Below, piece after piece: positions 1-7,288 of a stretch of 19,817 nucleotides of DNA. A program made the translations under genes and the position numbers. Source of the DNA: Prevotella sp. UBA6429 (GTDB lineage: Bacteria > Bacteroidota > Bacteroidia > Bacteroidales > Bacteroidaceae); the NCBI GenBank assembly GCA_002437285.1, contig DJOV01000116.1, forward strand, positions 1-19,817, given 5' to 3'. The notes under the pieces were generated by a model. The model searched no databases. It was not told the DNA's origin and saw nothing but the letters and a program-made list of their open reading frames with translations. Position 1 is the stretch's first letter. Each line of letters opens with the position of its first letter.

Positions 1-120
1 CGGCTCATTTCGGATGGTTACACGTCTTTTACATCCTATATTTATTAGGCGAAAGCCCTTCATGCTTTTTTTCAATTTGTAAAATCTTGCGGTTGTTGGT
101 TGGCTGTAGGCAACCAGCGC

Positions 121-151
121 ATAAAAAAAGGATGGCCACTTGGCCATCCTT
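121..151 (-). terminator. Intrinsic terminator of nrdD-nrdG
   Basis: An 11-bp perfect inverted repeat (128-138 with 141-151, AAGGATGGCCA/TGGCCATCCTT) is followed on the minus strand by a run of seven T (123-129). This is a standard Rho-independent terminator. The stem starts at the first base pair of the nrdG stop codon (151-153), so the transcript ends directly after the gene. Confidence 0.9.
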
Positions 152-618
152 CATTTGTTCCAAAAACGGTATGTGATGTCTTCAAACTCATCCTCACCGA
201 CGCGCTTGTAGAGGCGTTGGTTGGTAGTCTTGTCCTTCAGGCCTCCGAGATGGCGGATGTAAGGACCCAGCTTGATATAATCGAAATGGCGCTTGTCGAT
301 GTCTGGCGACAGGCGGATGCGTCCGCTATACCAAGCTGTCTTGATGTCAGGATGGTGCGTGTGAAGCCATGCCGCCATCCGGTCGACAGAAGCCGGGTCG
401 GCATCGCCTCCCATCAGGCTGACGCAAGTCACCATGCCGTCGTTGCGCTGAATCAGCGCCTCCAGCGCCTCGGGTGTCAAGGGCTCTCCGATGTCGTCCC
501 AGAGATAACTGCTGTGGCAACCAGGACAGTGACAGGGACACCCCGAAAGGTTGATGGCCAGGGTCGTCTCGTCAGGTATCTCCTGAAAGACGATCTCCGT
601 GTTCACAAATTTGATCAT
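151..618 (-). CDS. nrdG: Anaerobic ribonucleotide reductase activating protein (radical SAM)
   Basis: A 155-residue protein of the usual NrdG length. It is a cytosolic radical-SAM activase that uses a [4Fe-4S] cluster and S-adenosylmethionine to place the glycyl radical on NrdD. Visible support is the CxxxCxxC cluster motif C27-C31-C34 in the context SGCPCHCPGCH, and the glycine-rich GGD motif near 70-72 that helps hold SAM. An extra cysteine (C29) lies inside the cluster loop. The gene lies 27 bp downstream of nrdD on the same strand, the usual operon order, and ends in an intrinsic terminator. No strong Shine-Dalgarno is seen, which is common in this phylum. The assignment rests on motif plus context and is secure. 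Confidence 0.95.
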   Translation of the reverse strand: MIKFVNTEIVFQEIPDETTLAINLSGCPCHCPGCHSSYLWDDIGEPLTPEALEALIQRNDGMVTCVSLMGGDADPASVDRMAAWLHTHHPDIKTAWYSGRIRLSPDIDKRHFDYIKLGPYIRHLGGLKDKTTNQRLYKRVGEDEFEDITYRFWNK

Positions 619-645
619 GACATGTCGAATCGGAGGGCTGTCCGA

Positions 646-2796
646 TCACTTGACCACCTCCTCACGCTTCTTGCCCAACTGTATCTTGGATGTCTGCGGC
701 ATGCGGTCGACACCCGCGTAGAAACGGCGGTGAGCCTCCTTCTGGCGAGCCTCCGAGAAGTTGGACACACGCTTCAGGTATCCGATGATGCGGGTGAGAT
801 AATCCACATTCTTTGAGTGGCAGACGGGGCACTCCTTGAGATAACGCTTGTCGATGTGTCCGCAGTCGTTGCACAGGGTGTTGGGGATGTTGTAGGTGAA
901 GTAGTTGCATCCCTCCTTGGCGGCCACGCGGAAGAGCTGGCGATACTGGGCCTGTGACAGGTGCTCCTCCAGGTTCATGTGCAGGGCCGATCCACCCGTG
1001 AGGTGCTCGATGTAGGGCGCGCCATGAAGTTTAAACTTGTCGATGATCGAAAGCGAGTCGTCCTCGACCACGTAGAAGTAACTGTTGTAGCAGTCGCGCG
1101 GCACGAAATAGCCATCCTCGCGGTCCCACTTGGCGTGCTTCACGCCCACGTTCTCTGCCGGGATCATCTCACAATTGAACATGGCCTCCTTGGAACGGTA
1201 CTGCTTGTTGTATTTCTCGACCAAAGAGAGGATGCCCTGCACAAAGTGGAGGTAGTCGTCATTAGGCGTGATCTTCAGGCCCATGAACTCGGCAGCCTCC
1301 ACCAGTCCGTTGATGCCGATGGTGAGGTATTGGCGGTTGATGTTGATGTATCCTGCATCGAAGAGGGGCAGCATGCCATGCTTCTGGAGTTCCTTCAGGT
1401 TCTCGTTGTAGGCCAGTTGCACCTTGTGGCAGAGATCGATGACCTCAGAGAGGTACTGCTTGTAGTCCTGTTTGTTGTTGACGGCATACTGCACGCAACG
1501 GTTGAGGTTGATGGTCAGCACGCTCTTGGAGCCTGTCGACACGCCTCCCGCGCCCAGTGTATAGCTGAAGCCGTTATCCTGGATCTCGTTGCGCAGACGG
1601 CAGCAGCTCGACAGCGAGTCGGCATTGTCAGAGAGATAGGTGAAGAAACTATGGCCCTTGGCATACATCTCCGCAGCGAAGTCGCCCCACTCCTTATCCT
1701 TGCAGTCGCCATGCTCGGTGAGCATGGCCATGGTCTCCACGGGGAACGTGAGCACGGTCTTGGTGCGCTCCTGGTTGAACCACATCATGAAGCGCTTCTG
1801 CAGCCAGTCGACTCCTTCCCAATGGGGCTGTGAGCCGTCGGGGAAGAAGAAATTGCCAAAGAGCGAATCGAAGTAATAGCGGTCATAATAGCTGATGTTC
1901 CAAAACACCGCCTGGTAGTTGCGTGCGCCTGTAGGCTGGTTGAGCGAATAGACAATCTGCTCAAAACAGTCGGTGATGACCTTGTCGATGGTGCGCTTCT
2001 TCAGGCTGAGGTCCACCACCTCGTCAGCTCGCTTGAAATAGTCCTGGCCGTATTCCTTCTCAATAAAATAGTTCATGTACATCAGGAATTCGGGCGTGGC
2101 GCATGCACCGGCCAACATGGAACTGACCATGAAGACCATGTTGATGAACCCACCGCAGAACGACTTGAGGTTGGTGGGAGCCGTGGAGTTGCCACCGATG
2201 CTGGTCGTGCCGCCGATGAGCCAGGGGTACATGGTGATGGATGCACAATAGTTGGCCAGGTTGGTCTCATCGTTCTTGTATATGAAATGGTGTGTCAACT
2301 TATCAAGATACTCGTCGGCCAGGGCCTTGCCATACATTTTCTTGATGCGCTCGGTGAGCAGGCGACGGTTGAGACGGATGAAGCTTGACTTGGGCAGCTC
2401 GCCTATCAGCGTGGCGATGTTCTTGTGCTCCACGTTGGCGTTGGCGTCAAACTTCGAACCCGTGGCGGCGTTCTCGGCTTCCATGTAGTCGGAAAGGAAC
2501 TTCAGCTTCTCCAGCGTCTCGCGGTCTTCCTGATGCTCCTGGCGGTAAAGGATGAACGACTTGGCCACCTTATAGTAGCCTTCCTTCATCAGAGACACCT
2601 CCACTTGGTTTTGAATGTCTTCCACGCGCACACCATCATGTATGTCGAGATGGCTGAGTATTTTGGACACGGAGCCCAAATCAATGGATTCATTACAAGC
2701 ATTGAATGCTTTCAAAACCGCATTCATGATCTTGTCGAGAGAGAAACTATCTTTCGATCCGTCACGCTTGGTGATCGTAAAGTTCTTGATTTCCAT
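646..2796 (-). CDS. nrdD: Anaerobic (class III) ribonucleoside-triphosphate reductase
   Basis: A 716-residue class III ribonucleotide reductase, which makes dNTPs from NTPs without oxygen, using a glycyl radical and usually formate. Residues about 3-95 form an ATP-cone regulatory domain (KRDGSKDSFSLDKI at its start), so allosteric control by ATP/dATP is expected. The C-terminus has a four-cysteine zinc site (C642, C645, C656, C659) just before the glycyl radical loop RIIGYL, where G672 should carry the radical. SSCCRL (C398/C399) is where I expect the thiyl-radical cysteine; this is inferred. The start at 2796 places the ATP-cone at the very N-terminus. The gene is co-transcribed with nrdG from a -7 box at 2943-2950, giving a leader of about 140 nt. 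Confidence 0.96.
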   Translation of the reverse strand: MEIKNFTITKRDGSKDSFSLDKIMNAVLKAFNACNESIDLGSVSKILSHLDIHDGVRVEDIQNQVEVSLMKEGYYKVAKSFILYRQEHQEDRETLEKLKFLSDYMEAENAATGSKFDANANVEHKNIATLIGELPKSSFIRLNRRLLTERIKKMYGKALADEYLDKLTHHFIYKNDETNLANYCASITMYPWLIGGTTSIGGNSTAPTNLKSFCGGFINMVFMVSSMLAGACATPEFLMYMNYFIEKEYGQDYFKRADEVVDLSLKKRTIDKVITDCFEQIVYSLNQPTGARNYQAVFWNISYYDRYYFDSLFGNFFFPDGSQPHWEGVDWLQKRFMMWFNQERTKTVLTFPVETMAMLTEHGDCKDKEWGDFAAEMYAKGHSFFTYLSDNADSLSSCCRLRNEIQDNGFSYTLGAGGVSTGSKSVLTINLNRCVQYAVNNKQDYKQYLSEVIDLCHKVQLAYNENLKELQKHGMLPLFDAGYININRQYLTIGINGLVEAAEFMGLKITPNDDYLHFVQGILSLVEKYNKQYRSKEAMFNCEMIPAENVGVKHAKWDREDGYFVPRDCYNSYFYVVEDDSLSIIDKFKLHGAPYIEHLTGGSALHMNLEEHLSQAQYRQLFRVAAKEGCNYFTYNIPNTLCNDCGHIDKRYLKECPVCHSKNVDYLTRIIGYLKRVSNFSEARQKEAHRRFYAGVDRMPQTSKIQLGKKREEVVK

Positions 2797-2833
2797 GCTT
2801 TTATCTAAAGTCTTTTGTTCTTGATGTTACTCT

Positions 2834-2879
2834 TTTTGGAAAACTTTTCGTGTTTTTCGCCTTGGAAAGTTTTCCAAAA
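2834..2879 (-). promoter_or_regulatory. Tandem palindromic element in the nrdD leader
   Basis: A 14-bp perfect inverted repeat (2834-2847 TTTTGGAAAACTTT with 2866-2879 AAAGTTTTCCAAAA) is separated by 18 bp. Each arm region is itself close to a palindrome: TTGGAAAACTTTTCG at 2836-2850 and TTGGAAAGTTTTCCAA at 2862-2877 (7-bp arms, 2-bp centre). The two copies are therefore also direct repeats 26 bp apart. The element lies between the likely transcription start (about 2937) and the nrdD start codon. It may be a double operator or an RNA hairpin in the leader. It does not end in a T run on the minus strand, so it is not a simple terminator. The regulator is unknown. Confidence 0.6.
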
Positions 2880-2942
2880 CGGACAACTTCGATCAGATTT
2901 TCGGTTGATGATTTTACTGTGTTTAGTAATTTTTTCTCTCTG

Positions 2943-2950
2943 CAAAGATA
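2943..2950 (-). promoter_or_regulatory. Bacteroidota -7 box for nrdD-nrdG
   Basis: TATCTTTG on the minus strand fits TAnnTTTG exactly. Transcription should start near 2937. No convincing -33 element is seen at the usual distance, so this could be activator-dependent. That last point is inference. Confidence 0.65.
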
Positions 2951-3501
2951 ATCAAAATAACCTTAGATCACTGCTGAGAGAGTTGTCTATTTTGTCTCCT
3001 TTTACAAATTTTAATGATTGTTTTACTACAAAATCAAGCAACGAAACTTGAGCCTTACGCAAGGTAATATTTGATTATCATAAGGTTATGGAAGGCCGCA
3101 ATAGGGTTGTAGTGCAACCTGTCACATTTTACGATTGATCACTCCGAGATAGCAATTAGCATGTCAACACGCCTACACAAAGGACCGAGCATATGGTGAT
3201 ACGACCTAAACGAAGAGGGATCCTGGCGGAAAAGGCGAAGCACCGACAGAACAAACAAAGAAAAGAGAAGAATAAAAAAAGTCACTCCACCTGCACCTTA
3301 TTATATAGGATGACACCACCTACGGGTACCCGCTCATATCGGAGGTATCACATGCGACAAGCAATGAATCACCTCCAAGTGAGCAGCGGTAACATCTGTT
3401 GCGTTCATCCGACAGGGAGGATAGGTAGGCGAGATAGCCGAGATAGGCGCAGCCCGTGCAGACTTTTGCGGGCAACAGGGTAGAATTAGCAATTTATTTA
3501 T
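2951..3501. other. Intergenic stretch with no supported gene
   Basis: About 550 bp between the divergent nrdD and DUF4738-like genes. Open frames here have low-complexity or implausible composition (for example a very basic frame at 3193-3483) and no start signal, so I call none. Visible items are minor: a short hairpin at 3104-3119 (GGGTTG/CAACCT), a 10-bp palindrome CGGGTACCCG at 3323-3332, and a purine-rich tract around 3250-3290. I see no riboswitch or tRNA. It may be decayed sequence or hold an undetected small RNA. Confidence 0.5.
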
Positions 3502-3509
3502 TAACTTTG
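3502..3509 (+). promoter_or_regulatory. Bacteroidota -7 box for the DUF4738-like lipoprotein
   Basis: TAACTTTG matches TAnnTTTG exactly and lies 23 bp before the ATG at 3533. This predicts a short leader of roughly 18 nt. No clear -33 TTG is found at the normal spacing. Confidence 0.65.
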
Positions 3510-3532
3510 CAGTAGAACCAAACAAAGGACAA

Positions 3533-4099
3533 ATGAGGAAACTGTTTTCTTTCATCATCATACCATTTCTCATTGCCGCCACTACGGGCTGCAAAGAGAA
3601 AAAAGACCAGCAGGTGATCATCATCAAGAAGCCGAAGGTGGTGAAGGCGGAGAAGCCACAGAGCATGGGCAACCAGAAGCAATCGACACCCGTGACATGG
3701 ATGGGCAGCCACTACACGGTGGAGATACAGAGACTGTCGGTCGACTCGCTACCACTCGCCACTGACGGGGTGAAACGCTATTACGACAACAGCATCACAG
3801 TAAACATCGTAAGAGCCGATGGCACAACATTCTTCAACCACAAGTTTCTGAAGAGCGAGTTTAAGAATTATGTCGACGCCAACTACTACGAAGGTGGCGC
3901 GCTGCTCGGCGTGGCCTACGAGAAAACGCAAGGCACCCAACTGCTGCTGGGCGCCAGTGTGGGCAGCCCCGACAAGGCAAGCGATGAGTATGTGCCCCTG
4001 ATCATCAAGGTGGACAATTTCGGACACTACTCCATCGAGAAAGACACGAAGGCGGATGTCAACTCCATGAGAAATGAGCCTGACACGGAAGACGAATAA
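3533..4099 (+). CDS. DUF4738-like lipoprotein
   Basis: A 188-residue predicted lipoprotein of unknown function. The N-terminus has a basic start (MRKL), a hydrophobic stretch (5-16) and a lipobox ATTGC with the lipid cysteine at C20. The next residues, KEKKD, form a charged linker. The mature part resembles the Bacteroidota DUF4738 family: a W-M-G-x-x-Y start (about 56-62), a DSLP motif (about 71-74), a RADGTxFF segment, and a DEYxPLIIKV strand near 147-156. The DUF name comes from recalled pattern and is moderately sure. AGGA just before the ATG is a plausible ribosome site. It is a single-gene unit with its own -7 box and converges on the 4233 gene. It probably sits in the periplasm or on the outer membrane; the partner is unknown. 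Confidence 0.8.
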   Translation: MRKLFSFIIIPFLIAATTGCKEKKDQQVIIIKKPKVVKAEKPQSMGNQKQSTPVTWMGSHYTVEIQRLSVDSLPLATDGVKRYYDNSITVNIVRADGTTFFNHKFLKSEFKNYVDANYYEGGALLGVAYEKTQGTQLLLGASVGSPDKASDEYVPLIIKVDNFGHYSIEKDTKADVNSMRNEPDTEDE

Positions 4100-4171
4100 G
4101 GCGCGCACAGACCTGCCGGCCCTTGAAGTCCCAAAGGGATGAAGGGCGCAGTAAAACAAGACAAACAACAA

Positions 4172-4217
4172 GCCAAGGCGGGCGAAGAATCAACGTTGAT
4201 TCTTCGCCCGCCTTGGC
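4172..4217. terminator. 46-bp perfect palindrome between convergent genes, likely bidirectional terminator
   Basis: Arms 4172-4194 and 4195-4217 are exact reverse complements with no spacer (centre AACGTT at 4192-4197). It lies between the 3' ends of the lipoprotein gene (4099) and the minus-strand gene ending at 4233. On the minus strand it is followed by a T-rich tract (complement of 4151-4170). On the plus strand there is no T run. The likely role is terminating both transcripts or protecting their 3' ends. Confidence 0.75.
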
Positions 4218-4232
4218 ATTACATCGAGATGT

Positions 4233-4622
4233 TCAACGCTCCGGGCGCGTCAGTTCCGCGTAAGCCTCGTCGAAAGCACGAGGATGTGTGGCTGTGAAAC
4301 AGACATTGACCAAGCAGTTGGCCAGCATCTCCGCATCATTTAAGTCTACTCCCCGTTCACGCGAGAGGTCCTTGCCGAGGCACACTTCCCACGTGCAACG
4401 GAAGTCGGCGTCGGCCGCTCCCATATAGGAATCGCCTGAGTTGTCATCGCGGATCAACTTGTAGCGGATGCTCTTCTTGGACATCACCGGGCGCATCTTG
4501 CGCAGGAGGTCATAAGCCTGCTGCAACGGCTTGCGATACTTGGATGTTCCGGGAAACATGTTGGAAATCTCAGGCATGATCTCGTCAAAATCGTATGCCT
4601 GAATAAGTTCGTATAATTTCAT
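4233..4622 (-). CDS. Conserved-looking hypothetical protein, 129 residues
   Basis: I do not recognise this family. The start MKLYELIQAYDF at 4622 is chosen because the upstream extension runs through the ribH terminator hairpin and has unnatural composition. The protein looks soluble: no signal peptide or membrane segment. It has a YRKPLQQAYDLLRKM helix (about 29-43), a basic KKSIRYKLI strand (about 49-57), an acidic patch with DADFRCTWE (about 71-79), and a C-terminal helical part rich in D and E. The start codon sits just after the T tract of the ribH terminator, so expression may depend on read-through from the TPR-ribH operon. No separate promoter was found. The gene is probably real because its frame is clean and it ends exactly at the convergent palindrome. 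Confidence 0.75.
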   Translation of the reverse strand: MKLYELIQAYDFDEIMPEISNMFPGTSKYRKPLQQAYDLLRKMRPVMSKKSIRYKLIRDDNSGDSYMGAADADFRCTWEVCLGKDLSRERGVDLNDAEMLANCLVNVCFTATHPRAFDEAYAELTRPER

Positions 4623-4633
4623 GCGTGAAAAGA

Positions 4634-4683
4634 ATAAAAAACGGTAATGCCGAGACACACATCGTCCGCTCAGCATCACCGTT
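4634..4683 (-). terminator. Intrinsic terminator after ribH
   Basis: Inverted repeat 4640-4654 with 4669-4683 (AACGGTAATGCCGAG / CTCAGCATCACCGTT) has two mismatches in 15. On the minus strand it is followed by a T run (complement of 4636-4641). It lies 10 bp after the ribH stop and only about 12 bp before the next start codon (4622). It probably ends most ribH transcripts and lets a fraction continue. Confidence 0.8.
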
Positions 4684-4693
4684 GATCGTTTAC

Positions 4694-5170
4694 TTAAAAC
4701 TTGGCCATCTTGATGGCGTCCACCGCACACTCGTCCCCTTTGTTGCCCAACTTGCCCCCGCAGCGGTCTTGAGCCTGCTGCAAGGTGTCGGTGGTGAGGA
4801 GCCCATAGATGACAGGAATGTTCTGCACCGCATTGAGATGGGCGATGCCATAGGTCACACCCTGGCAGATGTAGTCAAAATGGGGTGTCTCACCACGAAT
4901 GACACTACCGAGGATGATGATGGCATCAAAGCCGTCGTCCTTACACATCTGCTGTGCGCCGTACACCAGCTCAAAGCTACCTGGCACCGTCTTAATGTGG
5001 ATGTTCTCCTGCAAGGCACCATGCTTTTCCAAGGTCCTCACGGCTCCGTCGAGCAAAGCACCCGTTATCTCACTGTTCCACTCAGCCACCACGATGCCGA
5101 AGCACATGTTGCTGGCATCGGGAACCTTATCGAAATCGTAGTCAGAAAGATGATGAAGAGCAGTAGCCAT
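4694..5170 (-). CDS. ribH: 6,7-dimethyl-8-ribityllumazine synthase
   Basis: A 158-residue lumazine synthase. It condenses 5-amino-6-ribitylaminouracil with 3,4-dihydroxy-2-butanone 4-phosphate, the step before riboflavin synthase, in the cytosol. Family marks are the EWNSEIT substrate loop (30-36), VPGSFELV (62-69), GSVIRGETPHFDYI (88-101) with the expected catalytic histidine H97, and DRCGGKLGNKG (135-145) with the phosphate-binding R136. Length is normal. It starts 5 bp after the stop of the TPR gene, so they are co-transcribed. No other riboflavin genes are nearby, and I see no FMN riboswitch. An intrinsic terminator follows. Confidence 0.96.
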   Translation of the reverse strand: MATALHHLSDYDFDKVPDASNMCFGIVVAEWNSEITGALLDGAVRTLEKHGALQENIHIKTVPGSFELVYGAQQMCKDDGFDAIIILGSVIRGETPHFDYICQGVTYGIAHLNAVQNIPVIYGLLTTDTLQQAQDRCGGKLGNKGDECAVDAIKMAKF

Positions 5171-5175
5171 GTCGA

Positions 5176-5868
5176 TTACTTTGTGGTTCTCTCGATGTAC
5201 TTGTCGATCTCGTTGCTCTGCACGAGGACCGAGTTGACGTACTTCTTCTTGATATCCTGATAGACCTTCAATGCCTCATCCGTCTTGCCCTGGCTCTCAA
5301 GAAGCTCACCTGCCTGCAGGAGGAACGTGGGCGACAGGCTGTTGTTGGTGCCGTTATTCGCCTTGCTGTCAGCCTTGGAGGCAGCATCCTTGAGCTTGCT
5401 CACGGCCTTGTCGACCTGGCCCACAGCAGCGTAGGCATTGCCAAGGGCAGCAACAGCAGCTGGGCTCACCATGGCATCGTCAGAGGGAGAATACTTCTCG
5501 AGATACTTCACGGCCTCCTTGGCCTGTCCCAGATGATAGTAACTCAAGCCAGCATAGAGGTTGGCGAGGTTACCAGCGTCGGTGCTTCCGTAGTCACTTG
5601 CGATCTTAACGAAGCCAGTGTAACCGGCGCCATCGCCATTAAGAGCCTTGTCAAACTGCTCAGCATTGAAGTACTCTTGGCCACGAGCCAAAGCTGTGCT
5701 GGCCTTTTCGGCACGAGGACCGCCGATAAACGTAGTGTAGCAGAACCAAGCCACGACAACCACGAGAACAGCGACGACAGCGCCTAAGATAACATTGCGA
5801 TGCTTGGTGAAGAACACTTCAGACTTTCCTGCAGCATCAAATGTTGCATTTTCGTTTTTGTTTGCCAT
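5176..5868 (-). CDS. Membrane-anchored tetratricopeptide (YfgM-like) protein
   Basis: A 230-residue protein with a short polar N-terminus, one membrane segment (about 25-46, ILGAVVAVLVVVVAWF) and a periplasmic-side helical-repeat domain. TPR-like units are visible near 100-125 (NLANLYAGLSYYHLGQAKEA), 135-160 (AAVAALGNAYAAVGQVDKA) and 185-210 (LLQAGELLESQGKTDEALKVY). The architecture matches YfgM-like tethers, which help secreted proteins outside the membrane, but no client can be named. The start at 5868 is preferred over the longer frame to 5916, because the -7 box at 5905-5912 lies inside that extension and transcription should start near 5898. It is the first gene of an operon with ribH, 5 bp apart, and is divergent from recF. 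Confidence 0.85.
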   Translation of the reverse strand: MANKNENATFDAAGKSEVFFTKHRNVILGAVVAVLVVVVAWFCYTTFIGGPRAEKASTALARGQEYFNAEQFDKALNGDGAGYTGFVKIASDYGSTDAGNLANLYAGLSYYHLGQAKEAVKYLEKYSPSDDAMVSPAAVAALGNAYAAVGQVDKAVSKLKDAASKADSKANNGTNNSLSPTFLLQAGELLESQGKTDEALKVYQDIKKKYVNSVLVQSNEIDKYIERTTK

Positions 5869-5904
5869 TATTTTGATTGTTTTATTATTATCACGATTTA
5901 GTCG

Positions 5905-5912
5905 CAAAATTA
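5905..5912 (-). promoter_or_regulatory. Bacteroidota -7 box for TPR-ribH
   Basis: TAATTTTG on the minus strand matches TAnnTTTG. It sits 37 bp before the chosen TPR start and helps decide that start. It is divergent from the recF promoter at 5977-5984, about 65 bp away. Confidence 0.6.
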
Positions 5913-5976
5913 CCACTTTTCTCTCAGATATTGAAATTTATTCCATTCTTTTTTCGTTTTTCATACCCAAAACTCG

Positions 5977-5984
5977 TAACTTTG
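5977..5984 (+). promoter_or_regulatory. Bacteroidota -7 box for recF
   Basis: TAACTTTG matches TAnnTTTG exactly. The predicted transcription start is near 5990, about 54 nt before the ATG at 6044. The -33 region is T-rich (5948-5960) without a clean TTG. Confidence 0.65.
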
Positions 5985-6043
5985 CATCATCCAAGGGCAA
6001 GCACGGACAGGCTCATTGGCCACATTAACGATTGCGATGCATC

Positions 6044-7144
6044 ATGATACTCAGCCAAATATCCATCATCAACTATAAAAACATACGGGCGGCCAATCTC
6101 TCATTTTCACCCAATGTCAACTGCCTCATCGGGCACAACGGGGAGGGAAAGACCAACCTGCTTGACGCCATCTATTACCTTTCGTTCTGCCATTCCAGCT
6201 TCACCAGCATAGACAGCCAAGTCATCACGCATGACCAGGACTTCTTTGTCATTGAAGGCAACTACCTCTCGGAGAGCGGCGACACGGAAGCCATCTACGC
6301 CGGCATGAAGCGCGGCACTCGGAAACACTTCCGCAGGAACAAGAAAGAATACAAGAAGTTCTCACAGCACATTGGCCTCATACCCCTCATCTTCGTGTCG
6401 CCACGCGACACGATTCTCGTGGACGGTGGAGGAGAAGAACGCAGGCGGCTGATGGACATCGTCATCTCACAGTACGACAAGCGATACCTGGAAGCACTCA
6501 ACAGTTACAACAAGGCGCTTCAGCAACGCAACGCCCTGCTCAAGATGGAGCAAGAGCCCGACCCTTCTCTCATGGACATCTGGGAGACGGAGATGGCCAG
6601 GCAAGGACAGGTGGTGTTTGATAAGCGGACAGCCTTCGTGGAGGAATTCATCCCAGTGTTCCAACAGATTTACCAAAAGATTTCGGGCGACAAGGAAACG
6701 GTGACACTACGCTATGTGTCACATGGCCAACGGGGTGACCTGCTTGACGTGATCCGGCGCGACAGGCTGAAAGACCGCGCGGTCGGTTACAGCTTGCACG
6801 GCATACACCGCGATGACCTGGAGATGCTGGTCGGCGACTATCCCATGAAACGGGAGGGAAGCCAAGGGCAGACCAAGACCTACGTGATGGCCTTGAAGCT
6901 GGCGCAGTTTGACTTCCTGAGGCGCACAGCCTCGCAGACCACACCGCTCCTGCTGCTCGACGACATCTTCGACAAGCTCGACGCGCAGCGCGTGGAACAC
7001 ATCATCGGTATGGTATCGGGCGGAACCTTCGGGCAAATATTCATCACCGACACCAACCGTGACCATCTCGACGAGATACTCAGCCACAGCGGCAAGGACT
7101 ACCGCCTCTTCCAAGTGGAAAACGGGGAGTTTGCCCAGCTGTAG
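6044..7144 (+). CDS. recF: DNA replication and repair protein RecF
   Basis: A 366-residue SMC-like ATPase that helps load RecA at single-strand gaps and stalled forks. Walker A is GHNGEGKTN (30-38). The signature motif is SQGQTKT in the C-terminal third, and Walker B is LLLLDDIFDKLD followed by a D-loop-like segment. Length is normal for RecF. The start at 6044 (MILSQISIINYKNI) matches the family N-terminus; an in-frame ATG four codons earlier (6032) adds only MRCI. It is divergent from the TPR-ribH operon and followed by a DUF721 gene, an association typical of this phylum. The 144-bp gap to that gene holds a compact hairpin (7222-7236, CGGGCG/CGCCCG) but no new -7 box. Confidence 0.96.
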   Translation: MILSQISIINYKNIRAANLSFSPNVNCLIGHNGEGKTNLLDAIYYLSFCHSSFTSIDSQVITHDQDFFVIEGNYLSESGDTEAIYAGMKRGTRKHFRRNKKEYKKFSQHIGLIPLIFVSPRDTILVDGGGEERRRLMDIVISQYDKRYLEALNSYNKALQQRNALLKMEQEPDPSLMDIWETEMARQGQVVFDKRTAFVEEFIPVFQQIYQKISGDKETVTLRYVSHGQRGDLLDVIRRDRLKDRAVGYSLHGIHRDDLEMLVGDYPMKREGSQGQTKTYVMALKLAQFDFLRRTASQTTPLLLLDDIFDKLDAQRVEHIIGMVSGGTFGQIFITDTNRDHLDEILSHSGKDYRLFQVENGEFAQL

Positions 7145-7288
7145 ACACCACCGCACAGCCGCTTATGCCGGCTGGCGGCAAGAGACAAGCATACCACAAC
7201 AGGTAGACTGACGACAAGAGACGGGCGATGCGCCCGACCAAACTGACGGAAAGTCAATTGGTAATCAAAACCTTATCAAGAAGAAACC

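Noticed and set aside
48..72. Terminator at the left edge on the plus strand (GGC-GAAA-GCC then T run)
   Set aside because: The stem is only 3 bp and the T run is 8 bp away; too weak to call without the upstream gene.
961..1833. 290-residue plus-strand frame
   Set aside because: It is antisense to nrdD, with no start signal or recognisable motif.
2834..2879. NrdR box pair
   Set aside because: The core TTGGAAA-nn-TTTCC differs from the known AT-rich NrdR box, so the regulator is left open.
3193..3483. 96-residue basic plus-strand frame in the intergenic gap
   Set aside because: Composition is dominated by K and R then turns irregular; there is no ribosome site or -7 box close before it, and no family pattern.
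4640..4683. FMN riboswitch near ribH
   Set aside because: The structure is after the gene, has a T run, and shows none of the conserved FMN-riboswitch segments; it is a terminator.
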